DNA from: Hydrogenovibrio sp. JE_KL2
Lineage (GTDB): Bacteria > Pseudomonadota > Gammaproteobacteria > Thiomicrospirales > Thiomicrospiraceae
Assembly: GCF_009296185.1 (NCBI RefSeq)
Contig: NZ_WBJR01000001.1
Location: 434,001 to 498,000, forward strand
Direction: 5' to 3'
Length of the DNA stretch: 64,000 nucleotides
Made by a program: the position numbers and the translations under genes. The notes below the pieces were generated by a model. The model had not been told where the DNA came from. It worked only from the letters and a program-made list of their open reading frames with translations, and made no database searches. Positions 25,179 to 33,646 of the stretch are shown here, piece by piece (positions within the stretch are counted from its first letter, which is position 1; each line of letters starts with the position of its first letter).

Positions 25179-26414
25179 TTAAAGAGTGTTACTAACCCAA
25201 GTAAAAATGCCGACCATAAAAAATATTCCCACCCAGACAATCATGATGCCGATGGCTGAGTTGGCAAGTTTGTTAACCGTTGGTGAGGCTTCATAGACGC
25301 CTTGGGTTCTACCTGCTTTATAAATTGCAGTAAGAAAAAAGCCGCCAACCAAACCGCCAACACCGATAAAGGTGAGGAAAAACAAAGCAGTACTTGGAAT
25401 ATCTTCCATCACTTTATAAGTCTCTATGTCATATCCATAAGGCAGCATGTATTGCATGCGCAGTAGTTCTCGGAAAGTCGCTATCACAGCTGCCATAACG
25501 ACGGTAACTGCCAATGCCTGGTAGCTGGTGACATGAGGCACTTTTTGCTGGCGTAGTGAAACGCCACACAGCAAAATAAGAATCGCAAAAATAGCTAATG
25601 CCAAGGGGCTAGAGAATGCATGAAAACTAGCGGGTAGATCCGCTAACCACCAAGTGAAAGTGACAATTTGAGCGACGACTCCAACAAGAATGATTTTGGT
25701 TCCTAGTCGATTAACAAATGTTAGATAGTCTGCTTCATAGTCCTCTCTAACGCGGTAGTAGTTAACATAGGCTTTCAGAAAAGCGCCTAGTACAGTTACA
25801 CTCATGGCGATAAAGAATAAAAAGCGTCCAGCTTGCCATGCATGGATATGCGTGCCTGACATATCGACTTTCCCGTTCGGCGCATACCAGCTCATCCATT
25901 GATCCGGTAACAAGGCTTGATAGGAAAGTGCGTGCATGATGAAACCATCTAGAAGAAAAAATGCCAGTCCGATGATTCCCCACCAGACAACAGTGCCGGA
26001 AGCCCCTTGATGGTTTTTGAAATAAAAAGTGAACCAGCTTGAATAGCCTAGTATGAGTGTGAAAATAAACCCGATAGCCCATGCGCCGGACAAAATGTTG
26101 GAAGAATACCATTGCGGATCATAGATAACTTGCGTAAACAGCAGGGGAGCAACGCCCAGCACAATAAGCATACTGACGCTGACTTTAGCTGCTTTAGTCA
26201 TCCCTATCGACAGACGTTCCCAGTGTGGGGTCTGTCGTTTAGCAAATGCATAAAGAGACAATCCGGCTGTTCCCAGCGCGATATTGACAAATAGTATGTG
26301 AAAAACCCAAGTGGCAATCATGAGAACCTGAAATACAATTGGGTGAGACGGTATACCAGCTGGGTCTCTGAGTACTTGCAAAGTCGTTGCAATGCTATGA
26401 CTGTCTAGTTCCAT
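25179..26414 (-). CDS. Second membrane subunit of bd-superfamily-like complex (CydA-like helix I)
   Basis: 411 residues with about nine membrane spans. The stretch ATWVFHILFVNIALGTAGLSLYA looks like the first helix of CydA (FHILF...GLA, carrying a heme-ligand His), which suggests that this subunit is also CydA-derived rather than a CydB. Conserved His residues recur in later helices (DGFIMHALSYQ, IHAWQAGRF). It starts 2 bp after the first-subunit stop and is followed by the small cytochrome c. A CydAA'-type or related complex is likely; the assignment needs an alignment. Confidence 0.68.
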   Translation of the reverse strand: MELDSHSIATTLQVLRDPAGIPSHPIVFQVLMIATWVFHILFVNIALGTAGLSLYAFAKRQTPHWERLSIGMTKAAKVSVSMLIVLGVAPLLFTQVIYDPQWYSSNILSGAWAIGFIFTLILGYSSWFTFYFKNHQGASGTVVWWGIIGLAFFLLDGFIMHALSYQALLPDQWMSWYAPNGKVDMSGTHIHAWQAGRFLFFIAMSVTVLGAFLKAYVNYYRVREDYEADYLTFVNRLGTKIILVGVVAQIVTFTWWLADLPASFHAFSSPLALAIFAILILLCGVSLRQQKVPHVTSYQALAVTVVMAAVIATFRELLRMQYMLPYGYDIETYKVMEDIPSTALFFLTFIGVGGLVGGFFLTAIYKAGRTQGVYEASPTVNKLANSAIGIMIVWVGIFFMVGIFTWVSNTL

Positions 26415-26416
26415 AT

Positions 26417-27802
26417 TTATTCTCCTTTGGTAGCAAGCGCAATGGTTTGCAGGTGCGATGATTTTTGTGAAAGAGAGGCAAGGTATTCCGCAACCAGTTC
26501 TTGTTCTTTATCGGGTAGTGGAATACGTGGCATATAAGGTACTAAGCCGTTATAAAGCGCGCCACTCAAGTAGGCTTTGATTTGTGCGACATCCGTTGAG
26601 CCATGCAGTTTTTGAATCATCGGTCTTAATCCGGTTGCTCCCATACTGTGGCAGTTGGCACACATAACTTTAGTGATAAATTCTCCGGCTTGTAAGCGGT
26701 TGGCTGCCGTTACATGGCGCAGGCTTTCCGGTACGAATGGATGGGTTGCCAAAATCCCTTTTTCAGCAATCAAAGGTAAGTTGGATTTAATTTGTTTACC
26801 AGGAACATCGCGCGCAATGGTTTGGTTGGAATAGATATACTGTCCCGCCACATAAGGCTTTCTTATTGATTCACGAGAGCGTTCTTCCGGCCAAAGCCCT
26901 GCAATAGCAATAATGGCAGTCATAGCAATGGCAAAGCCTTGTTTTAGCTGCATGGGTTTCCAGGCTGTCCAAGAAAAATACACCAGTGTTGCACCCAGAA
27001 CGGCAAACAAAGTGGGAGCAATGTAGCCAGGTAGCTGCGTCTGCATGATAATTTTTGCATTGGACGGTAGTGTTTGCACATACCACATCCACATAATCAT
27101 GCCTAGAAACACGCCTGCTAAGCCCATTTTAGATAAAAAACGGGTGATTTCGATGCGCACGTTTTTGTCTTTCATGGTGGCTGCAAGAATACCTCCGACA
27201 GCGCCAGCTATGGCAAACATAAAGGCAGTTCTTAACCCAAGGTGTGCAAAAAAGTTCAGGTTGAAAAAGGCATCAAGTGTCGACCCTGTGTCGTACCAAG
27301 ACTTGTTTCCAGGCCACATCATAAAGGATAAAATACCCACTATGAGTAGCATCGTTGCCCAAGAAGCTAGTGCAAATACCCAGGTTAACTTGAGGTGAGT
27401 ACGGGGGTCGATTTTGCCGATCAGATAAACCAAGGCATAAACCCCAATAACCTCTACGGTAAAGTAAACCCATTCGGCTGCCCAGACCCAAACAAAGTTA
27501 TGGATCAACCCGCCAACGCCTCTGGGAGAGGCTACCGTGATGGCATACCAAATACCTGGACCAGTAATAGAACCGATGATGTAGGAAAATACCAATAGAA
27601 ATACGCCGTACTTCTTAATGTATTCCATGAGTTCCGGCTTGTTTTCGGTGACGGATTTGGTCTCAATTAAGGCAAATAGCCAAGAGGCACCTACTGATGT
27701 ATGGGACGCCAATACATGAATTGTGCCGATGATTCCCATTACCCAAGCTGTTCCGATGGTTGGAACATACCATGTGGGATATAGCCCAAGGGTGTCGAGC
27801 AT
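26417..27802 (-). CDS. bd-superfamily-like oxidase subunit with C-terminal heme-c domain
   Basis: 461 residues. Residues 1-330 carry about eight membrane spans. IHVLASHTSVGASWLFALIE (His29) resembles CydA helix I, and AAEWVYFTVEVIG resembles the acidic helix near the heme site. The conventional Q-loop of a quinol oxidase is not apparent. Residues 340-461 form a periplasmic cytochrome c domain with CANCH at 381-385 and a YMPRIP Met. Such fusions suggest cytochrome c rather than quinol as electron partner, as in the OR-C type of the bd superfamily; reaction with O2 is inferred. It is first gene of the operon and divergent from regB. Confidence 0.7.
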   Translation of the reverse strand: MLDTLGLYPTWYVPTIGTAWVMGIIGTIHVLASHTSVGASWLFALIETKSVTENKPELMEYIKKYGVFLLVFSYIIGSITGPGIWYAITVASPRGVGGLIHNFVWVWAAEWVYFTVEVIGVYALVYLIGKIDPRTHLKLTWVFALASWATMLLIVGILSFMMWPGNKSWYDTGSTLDAFFNLNFFAHLGLRTAFMFAIAGAVGGILAATMKDKNVRIEITRFLSKMGLAGVFLGMIMWMWYVQTLPSNAKIIMQTQLPGYIAPTLFAVLGATLVYFSWTAWKPMQLKQGFAIAMTAIIAIAGLWPEERSRESIRKPYVAGQYIYSNQTIARDVPGKQIKSNLPLIAEKGILATHPFVPESLRHVTAANRLQAGEFITKVMCANCHSMGATGLRPMIQKLHGSTDVAQIKAYLSGALYNGLVPYMPRIPLPDKEQELVAEYLASLSQKSSHLQTIALATKGE

Positions 27803-27918
27803 AGTTTTTCTCCATTCTTATAAGTTAAAGCTTATGTGCTATAAAGTGTTTTTATAACAGTTTGTTTTTACTGGATTTTTTGTCCGGGTAACATCTTAAA
27901 TAAAAATCAAACGCTAAC

Positions 27919-27957
27919 TCTGCGACACAATGTCGCATGCGACAAAATACCGCAGAG
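27919..27957. promoter_or_regulatory. RegA/PrrA-type operator between oxidase operon and regB
   Basis: GCGAC-ACAAT-GTCGC (27922-27936) exactly matches the RegA/PrrA consensus GCGNC-N5-GNCGC. It lies in the larger palindrome TGCGACA-CAA-TGTCGCA. A further TGCGACA at 27938-27944 makes the overlapping 14-bp palindrome TGTCGCATGCGACA. Outer arms CTCTGCG (27919-27925) and CGCAGAG (27951-27957) also pair. The site is about 120 bp upstream of the oxidase operon and about 80 bp upstream of regB, so it may control both. Confidence 0.8.
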
Positions 27958-28036
27958 CGAGAAAATGTTTAAAATAGTGAGCCTGATTTGATAAAACTAA
28001 AGAACAGACGTTTAACTGACTGGATTTGAGAGAAGA

Positions 28037-29374
28037 ATGCCGCATCACCGAAAGAGAGCTATGACCCCTGAGTTGCGTTACTTGAGCAGTATGCTGATAT
28101 TTTTGGCGCTCATCTGGTCTGTGACGTTGTCGTGGTTTTCTCTGTATTTAAAAATTCACTTTTCCGTGCCGCTTGTCGGGCTGTGGTTTGGCCTGATGTT
28201 GTTCACCTTAGGTTTCAGTTATTTCTTTACCTATTTACCTATACTGCAGCCTAGCGGAAAGCATCAGTTTAACTTTGCGTGGTTTGGGTTGCTGGTTTGG
28301 ATCATGTTTCTGAATGCCGGATTGCTTTATGAAACAGGTGGCTCAATCAACCCATTAATCAACTTGCTCTTGTTGCCTTTAGCGTTGGGAATGTTGATAC
28401 TCTCGCCGCAATACTTCATTGGCTTGGCGGTGATCTCAGCCTTCTTTTATTTGTTTGTAAGCAGTCATTACGTACCAATCATGTCGATGAAGGTACAGAG
28501 CCTACAGGCATTTTTCGCTTGGTACCTACATGGTTCTGTGCTGGTCTTCATGCTCTTGGTGTTGTTCTTGGCGCTGTTCATTCTGCCTTTGAAACAACGG
28601 CTGGAAAAACAAAAGGCTATTTTGGAGCGTCAGAAAAAACTGGCACTGCAAAACGAATATTTTATGTCTATCGCCGGGTTGGCATTGTCGTCGGTGCATC
28701 AGCTTAGTACGCCGCTCAATACTATGGCGCTGCTAACGGAGCTGATGAAAAACGAAGTTAGCACGCCGGAAGGCAAAGATTATATCGAGACCTTTTCCGA
28801 GCAGCTGGCGGTGTGTAACCGTGCCCTTGAGACGCTGAGAAACCGTGCTGATTACGCACAACAGACGCAGAGACACCCGGTTGCTTTGCCGATATTCCTG
28901 TCGGAGCTAAAACAGGAATTTGCGCTGATTCAACAACAAAGTGTTCTTAAAGTTCAGTTGGGCGAAGCCCTTAAACCCATGGAAAATTTTGTATTGCAAA
29001 CCGACCCGAGTCTCAAGCTGGCGTTATTGAATTTGCTGGACAACGCGGCAAGATATAGTCGGGATTTTATTTTGATTACTTGGCAAGTTACGGATAACGC
29101 TTTGATTATCTCCATTCTCGACCATGGCGGCGGCGTGGCGGAATCTGAACTATCTTTGCTGGGCAAACAACCACAGGAGAACAGTCATGGATTGGGTATG
29201 GGCGTGTTCTTAAGCCGCATGATTATCGAGCGCTTTCACGGCAGATTGTCGTTCAGTAATTATGTGGACGAAGTCGATAACAAAACAGGAAATAAGACCG
29301 GTTTGAAAGCAGAGATTCAGTTACCCAAACAATTGATATTTTTGAAAGACCAACTTGAGGAAGGAAGTGAGTGA
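28037..29374 (+). CDS. regB: RegB/PrrB-type redox sensor histidine kinase
   Basis: 445 residues. About six membrane spans (20-185) include GGSINPL at 101-107, close to the RegB quinone motif GGxxNPF with the last residue changed to Leu. The H-box SSVHQLSTPLNT gives His221. Cys260 in LAVCNRALETL is 39 residues further, close to the spacing of the redox-active Cys265 from His225 in RegB. ATPase boxes follow (NLLDNAARYS, DHGGGV, GLGMGVFLS). It senses quinone/redox state and phosphorylates RegA, whose gene begins 1 bp after its stop. Confidence 0.9.
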   Translation: MPHHRKRAMTPELRYLSSMLIFLALIWSVTLSWFSLYLKIHFSVPLVGLWFGLMLFTLGFSYFFTYLPILQPSGKHQFNFAWFGLLVWIMFLNAGLLYETGGSINPLINLLLLPLALGMLILSPQYFIGLAVISAFFYLFVSSHYVPIMSMKVQSLQAFFAWYLHGSVLVFMLLVLFLALFILPLKQRLEKQKAILERQKKLALQNEYFMSIAGLALSSVHQLSTPLNTMALLTELMKNEVSTPEGKDYIETFSEQLAVCNRALETLRNRADYAQQTQRHPVALPIFLSELKQEFALIQQQSVLKVQLGEALKPMENFVLQTDPSLKLALLNLLDNAARYSRDFILITWQVTDNALIISILDHGGGVAESELSLLGKQPQENSHGLGMGVFLSRMIIERFHGRLSFSNYVDEVDNKTGNKTGLKAEIQLPKQLIFLKDQLEEGSE

Positions 29375-29375
29375 A

Positions 29376-29939
29376 ATGGTAACTTCTCCGATTTTAATCG
29401 TCGATGATGATGAAACCTTTCTAAGAGTGCTACAGCAAGCTTTGAAGCACGCCGATGTTCCGGCAGTATCGGCACGGACACCGGATGATGCCTTGGCGGT
29501 TATCCGCGAACAAACGTTCGAATACGCCGTCTTGGATTTGAATATCGACGGGCATAGCGGACTCAATTTAATGAAAGAGCTTTTGCAGCTACAACCAGAC
29601 TGTCAGGTGTTGATTTTGACCGGTTATGCCAGTGTCGCTTCCGCGGTGGAAGCCATGCGTTTGGGGGCGATGGATTATTTGTGTAAGCCGGCATCCGTAT
29701 CGGACATTATCAAGGCATTAAAGTTAGAAGCCTCTGAAGAAACCGTGTTAGAGCAAAGTGATGCCGATAATGAGGCATCGGAAGACTTTCAACCCATGTC
29801 CGTCAAACGTTTGGAGTGGGAGCACATCCAAAAGGTGTTGGTCGAGCATGACGGTAATGTCAGTGCTACGGCACAAGCGCTAAACATGCACCGCCGAACC
29901 CTGCAAAGAAAGCTACAAAAACGCCCGGTAGAAAAGTAA
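29376..29939 (+). CDS. regA: RegA/PrrA/ActR-type response regulator
   Basis: 187 residues from ATG 29376, with AGGAAG upstream; an earlier TTG at 29355 would overlap regB. The receiver has DDD at 10-12, phosphoacceptor Asp54 and a Lys in CKPAS. The C-terminal Fis-type helix-turn-helix, ending VSATAQALNMHRRTLQRKLQ, is almost identical to that of RegA/PrrA/ActR. These regulators control oxidases, carbon fixation and hydrogenase genes in response to redox. The consensus operator in the divergent promoter region implies autoregulation and control of the oxidase-like operon. Confidence 0.93.
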   Translation: MVTSPILIVDDDETFLRVLQQALKHADVPAVSARTPDDALAVIREQTFEYAVLDLNIDGHSGLNLMKELLQLQPDCQVLILTGYASVASAVEAMRLGAMDYLCKPASVSDIIKALKLEASEETVLEQSDADNEASEDFQPMSVKRLEWEHIQKVLVEHDGNVSATAQALNMHRRTLQRKLQKRPVEK

Positions 29940-29963
29940 TGCCAAGGGAGGAGAGCCCTATAT

Positions 29964-29984
29964 AAAAAGGCCCCGAAACGGGGC
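29964..29984 (-). terminator. Terminator for the 86-residue secreted protein gene
   Basis: GCCCCG/CGGGGC stem around a 3-nt loop (29970-29984). On the minus strand it is followed by CCTTTTTATA, a good T-run; the plus side has none. Confidence 0.75.
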
Positions 29985-30014
29985 AAGGTTAGTATGACAG
30001 ATAAGCTTAAAGTT

Positions 30015-30275
30015 TTATTCAAAACTGTAGGTGTCGTATACCTGACCATAGACGCGAGGTTTATCTGCACAGGCGTCCCATGACCAGCATAGTGCTTTGT
30101 TTTGGTACACTTCCGTGTACATTTTCTTTGAAGCTTCAATGGCATTGACTTTTTTGGCCAATTGCGTAATTTCTTCTTCACTACCATCAAAAGCCCAAGT
30201 ATCGCCAGCAACACTTGCTTGTGACCAACCTAAGATTGCGGTCGCTGTAATTGCATAAACTGTATTTTTCATCAT
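30015..30275 (-). CDS. Small secreted protein with Cys pair
   Basis: 86 residues. A signal peptide (about 1-24, ending ASVA-GD) is followed by a mature part of about 62 residues rich in Trp, Tyr and acidic residues, with a Cys pair in ALCWSWDACADK likely to form a disulfide. No family is recognised. It has its own terminator downstream and an AT-rich upstream region. Confidence 0.72.
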   Translation of the reverse strand: MMKNTVYAITATAILGWSQASVAGDTWAFDGSEEEITQLAKKVNAIEASKKMYTEVYQNKALCWSWDACADKPRVYGQVYDTYSFE

Positions 30276-30424
30276 TACCTCTCAGGTAAATAATTATTCA
30301 AAATAAGAATATAAGTTAATTTTATAAGTTATTAACTTTATTAATATTAGAGTTTACTTATTTATTATTGAGGTGCAATGAAACTTTATGGCTAAAGTCT
30401 TGATAAATCATGACAGCGTTAATA

Positions 30425-30443
30425 AAAATCTACCAGGTTGGGG
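30425..30443 (-). repeat. Dispersed 19-bp repeat, copy 4 (one mismatch)
   Basis: Plus strand reads AAAATCTACCAGGTTGGGG; one base differs from the consensus (CTACCAGG for CTGCCAGG). It is followed by TAA and lies 9 bp downstream of the DinB-like gene's stop. Confidence 0.85.
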
Positions 30444-30451
30444 TAAGAGAG

Positions 30452-30943
30452 TTATTCAACCCAGAGAATATCGGTTTCACCGAAGTCATAGCCCAACTGA
30501 CCAATCAGTGTTGAAACCTGTCCTCGGTGATGGGTTTGGTGCAGAAACAGGTGGGTGAGAACTTGCCCAAGGCTAAACGCCTGGGCGCTGTTGGTCATGA
30601 TGCTGTGGTATGAAAGCACGCGATTCAAATCCGGCTCCTTGAGTTTGCCGATCAAAGTCATGATTCGCTCATCCGTGCGTTCTCGTTCGGCACGTAGTTC
30701 GTCAAAATCTTCATACAGGATCTCACGCAAACTGCTCACCGAAAAAGGTTGGTTTTCAATTCTGCCTAGCCAAACCTTATCGGTGAGCAGTAGATGGTTC
30801 AAGGTGCCGTGAATCGACTCAAAGAAAGCTTTCATATCGCGCTTGCGCTCTTCATCCGACAGGGTGGCACAGGCAGCATAAAACTGTTGATTCATTGCTT
30901 GATTGTAGTGCGCCTGCCATTGAAAGTTTTCAACCTGAGTCAT
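30452..30943 (-). CDS. DinB-family protein
   Basis: 163 residues, a four-helix DinB/YfiT-like fold. Candidate metal-site residues are the His in HGTLNHLLLTDKVWLGR and the HQTHHRGQVSTLIGQLG motif near the C-terminus. Family members are metal-binding, often thiol-dependent transferases or of unknown function. It ends next to repeat copy 4. Confidence 0.87.
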   Translation of the reverse strand: MTQVENFQWQAHYNQAMNQQFYAACATLSDEERKRDMKAFFESIHGTLNHLLLTDKVWLGRIENQPFSVSSLREILYEDFDELRAERERTDERIMTLIGKLKEPDLNRVLSYHSIMTNSAQAFSLGQVLTHLFLHQTHHRGQVSTLIGQLGYDFGETDILWVE

Positions 30944-30974
30944 CGGTGATTTCCTCTAAGTTTGCGTGCGAAAT

Positions 30975-31829
30975 TTATGCATGCGTCATTTCGTAAAACG
31001 CCTGCTTCAATTTCAAAAACATAGGGCCGACAGCGTGTTTAAGCTGGCGACCATCCACTTGTGATACGGGAATCAGTTCGGCTCCACTTCCTGTCAGAAA
31101 GGCTTCGTCTGCATTGTAAACATCATACAGAGTCATGGGTTTTTCTTCGACGGCAATATTTAACCTGATTGCCAATTCCATCACTGCATCCCTTGTGATG
31201 CCTTGTAAAGCACCGGCTTCGCAGGGTGGCGTTGCCAACACATCATGCTTGACGATAAACAGATTCGCCGCACTCGCTTCGGCAACTTGCCCGCTGTGAT
31301 TCAACATCAAGGCATCGTCAGCACCCGCCTGATTCGCTTCCATTTTAGCCAAAATATTATTGATGTAATTCAGCGTTTTGATTTTCGGGTCAAGCACATC
31401 TAAAGGGGTACGGCGAACCGAAGCAGTAATCAATTTAGCACCATGCTGTTGGATGGCTGCATCTCCCATTTTCAGACCACGATACAGAATGAAAACATTT
31501 GGTGTGTCGCAATTTTTTGGGTCAAGTCCCAAGAAGCCTTCGCCGCGAGTGACCACCAGACGGATATAACCGCTGTCCATTTTATTGGCGGCAATCAAGG
31601 CTTCGCAAGCTTGTGTCAAAACATCAAGAGGGTAAGGAGTCGTCAGCTTCAATGCCTGTGCGGATTGCTGCAAACGAATCAAATGTTCACGCAGTCTAAA
31701 AGTGCGCGCCTGATAAACGCGCATGCCTTCAAATACGCCATCGCCATAAAGCAGACCATGATCCAACACAGAGATGCGTGCTTCGCCAACCGGTATAAGG
31801 TTTCCGTTAAACCAACAAAACTCTTCCAT
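30975..31829 (-). CDS. ilvE: Class IV (branched-chain/D-amino acid) aminotransferase
   Basis: 284 residues, PLP fold type IV. FNGNLIPVGEARISVLDHGLLYGDGVFEG is the usual start. The catalytic Lys is Lys151 in KIKTLNYINNILAKMEA, and EASAANLF and LQGITRDAV complete the site. Branched-chain aminotransferase (IlvE) fits best; D-amino acid aminotransferase or aminodeoxychorismate lyase cannot be ruled out. A 45-residue membrane protein gene lies 22 bp upstream on the same strand. Confidence 0.85.
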   Translation of the reverse strand: MEEFCWFNGNLIPVGEARISVLDHGLLYGDGVFEGMRVYQARTFRLREHLIRLQQSAQALKLTTPYPLDVLTQACEALIAANKMDSGYIRLVVTRGEGFLGLDPKNCDTPNVFILYRGLKMGDAAIQQHGAKLITASVRRTPLDVLDPKIKTLNYINNILAKMEANQAGADDALMLNHSGQVAEASAANLFIVKHDVLATPPCEAGALQGITRDAVMELAIRLNIAVEEKPMTLYDVYNADEAFLTGSGAELIPVSQVDGRQLKHAVGPMFLKLKQAFYEMTHA

Positions 31830-31851
31830 TTCCGTTCCTATTTTGAGTCAA

Positions 31852-31989
31852 TCAATGAATGTTCCACCACCAGTTTTCACGCAGTGCGTAACTGATAGGC
31901 GGGCTTGGGTCGATAAATGCCTGCCAATAAAGAAATAGTAACAATGAAATGATGAATAACCACAACCCTGTTTTTTTCCAATGCGACAT
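31852..31989 (-). CDS. Small single-span membrane protein
   Basis: 45 residues from the ATG complementary to 31987-31989, preceded by an AAGGA ribosome site. Sequence MSHWKKTGLWLFIIS opens one hydrophobic span of about 17-20 residues; the end is Trp-rich (RENWWWNIH). It ends 22 bp before the aminotransferase start, so it is probably co-transcribed. No family is recognised. Confidence 0.6.
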   Translation of the reverse strand: MSHWKKTGLWLFIISLLLFLYWQAFIDPSPPISYALRENWWWNIH

Positions 31990-32094
31990 TGCATTTTTCC
32001 TTAAAAATCATAGAGATTTAGTCTAGTGGTCGTGCTATATTAAATACAGATTTAAAAAAATAAAATTTTTTCGGTACAGATTGTTTTTCTATAA

Positions 32095-32132
32095 TTTTGT
32101 ACCGGTATTTTTTAAACATTTTGTACTGGTAT
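32095..32132. promoter_or_regulatory. Direct-repeat operator upstream of MocR gene
   Basis: TTTTGTACCGGTAT (32095-32108) and TTTTGTACTGGTAT (32119-32132) are direct repeats, 13 of 14 bases alike, 24 bp apart start to start. Direct repeats are the usual binding sites of MocR-type regulators such as GabR and PdxR. The site ends 12 bp before the MocR start. Confidence 0.7.
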
Positions 32133-32144
32133 GTGGATGGTGTA

Positions 32145-33611
32145 ATGAACCCTAAGCTTTCTAAACCGAATGAGAACACGGATTTTCTCTATCAAAAATT
32201 AGCGACTCAGCTTGCCCAACAGATTCGTGACGGACTTTATCAGCCCGGCGATAAACTCATGCCAGTTAGGCGGTTTGCCGAGAATCAGGGCGTGAGTATC
32301 GCCACGGTGGTGTCGGCATACTACCAACTTGAAGCCATGGGGTATGTTGAAGCGCGCCCTAAATCCGGCTTTTATGTCAAACGGCTTTATCAAGAACAAA
32401 TTGACCGCCCTTCACAAAGTGAACCGGATGCCGTGCCGACTGTGGTGACAGGGCAGGAGATGGTGTTGCATCTGGTCAAAGCCACTAACAATCCTGACAT
32501 GACGCAGTTCGGTGCCGCAGTGCCGGATGCGTCTTATCTACCAACCCAGTTGATTGCTCAAGCCGTCAGACAAGCCGCTAAGAAGGATGTTGCGGTATTG
32601 AACGACTATCTGTTTCCACCGGGTTTGCCGGAGTTGCGCAAGCAGATAGCACGGCGGATGGTGGGGAACGCCTGTGATGTGTCTGCCAAACAAATTGTGA
32701 TTACCAATGGGTGTCAGGAAGCGATACGTCTGGCACTAAGGGCTTGTGCGGGGCCGGGAGATGTCATCGCTATTGAGTCGCCCACGTTTTACGGCTTATT
32801 GCAGGTGATTCACTCTTTACGTATGAAGGCGATAGAAATCCCCACCGACCCGGATACCGGCATGTCGATTGAGGCGCTTGAAATGGCGATAGACCAATGG
32901 CCGGTCAAAGCCTGTGTGTTGGTGCCGAGTTTTAGTAATCCATTGGGTTTAAGCATGCCGGATGATAAAAAACGTCGATTGGTTGAATTATTGTCAAAGC
33001 GGGAAATTCCGATTATTGAAGATGATGTTTACGGAGAAATTTCTCATGAAAGCCCAAGACCAAAACCACTGAAAGCGTTTGATAAGGGGGATTGGGTGAT
33101 CTACTGTTCGTCTTTTTCCAAAACCTTGTCTCCGGGGTTGCGTGTCGGTTGGGTAGCGTCTAAACGCTACTACGACAAGTTGGAGTATTTCAAATATGTG
33201 TCCAATCTGGCAACGGCATCCGTCTCGCAACTGGCGGTCGCCGATATGCTTCAATCCGGCAAATATGATCGTTACCTGAGTAAAATCCATAGTCAGTATG
33301 CTTATGCCGTAGAGCGAATGACGGCTGCGATCGTCAAGTTGTTTCCCGCTGGTACGAAAGTAACGCGACCGAAAGGCGGTTTTGTATTGTGGATAGAATT
33401 ACCCTTTAAGATTGATACCTTCGAGTTGGCGAATCGATTGATGCGCCATCAAATCAGCATCGCACCAGGGCGGATTTTCTCCACCACCGACAAGTACGAT
33501 CACTTTTTTAGGGTTTCCTGTGCGGTGGACTGGAACCACGAAACCGATTTGGCATTGCTGAAAATCGTCAATGAAATTCAACTGATGCAAAGCGGCATGA
33601 GCGCCTCCTAA
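32145..33611 (+). CDS. MocR-type GntR/aminotransferase-fold transcriptional regulator
   Basis: 488 residues from ATG 32145; the ribosome site is weak. Residues 1-80 form a GntR winged helix-turn-helix (QIRDGLYQPGDKLMPVRRFAE..VSIATVVSAYYQLEAMGY), and the remainder is a class I aminotransferase fold with PLP Lys in SSFSKTLSPGLRVGW. MocR proteins bind PLP and amino-acid-type effectors. The direct repeats upstream suggest autoregulation. The divergent small-protein/aminotransferase pair is a candidate target. The effector cannot be told. Confidence 0.9.
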   Translation: MNPKLSKPNENTDFLYQKLATQLAQQIRDGLYQPGDKLMPVRRFAENQGVSIATVVSAYYQLEAMGYVEARPKSGFYVKRLYQEQIDRPSQSEPDAVPTVVTGQEMVLHLVKATNNPDMTQFGAAVPDASYLPTQLIAQAVRQAAKKDVAVLNDYLFPPGLPELRKQIARRMVGNACDVSAKQIVITNGCQEAIRLALRACAGPGDVIAIESPTFYGLLQVIHSLRMKAIEIPTDPDTGMSIEALEMAIDQWPVKACVLVPSFSNPLGLSMPDDKKRRLVELLSKREIPIIEDDVYGEISHESPRPKPLKAFDKGDWVIYCSSFSKTLSPGLRVGWVASKRYYDKLEYFKYVSNLATASVSQLAVADMLQSGKYDRYLSKIHSQYAYAVERMTAAIVKLFPAGTKVTRPKGGFVLWIELPFKIDTFELANRLMRHQISIAPGRIFSTTDKYDHFFRVSCAVDWNHETDLALLKIVNEIQLMQSGMSAS

Positions 33612-33612
33612 T

Positions 33613-33638
33613 CTGGCAGAAAATCTGCCAGGTTGGGG
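33613..33638. repeat. Dispersed 19-bp repeat, copy 5 (exact), with hairpin
   Basis: AAAATCTGCCAGGTTGGGG at 33620-33638. It is preceded by CTGGCAGA (33613-33620), which pairs with TCTGCCAG (33624-33631) around a three-A loop, giving an 8-bp hairpin. It lies between two convergent genes and could help end transcription, although no T-run follows. Confidence 0.85.
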
Positions 33639-33646
33639 TGTTGGGT

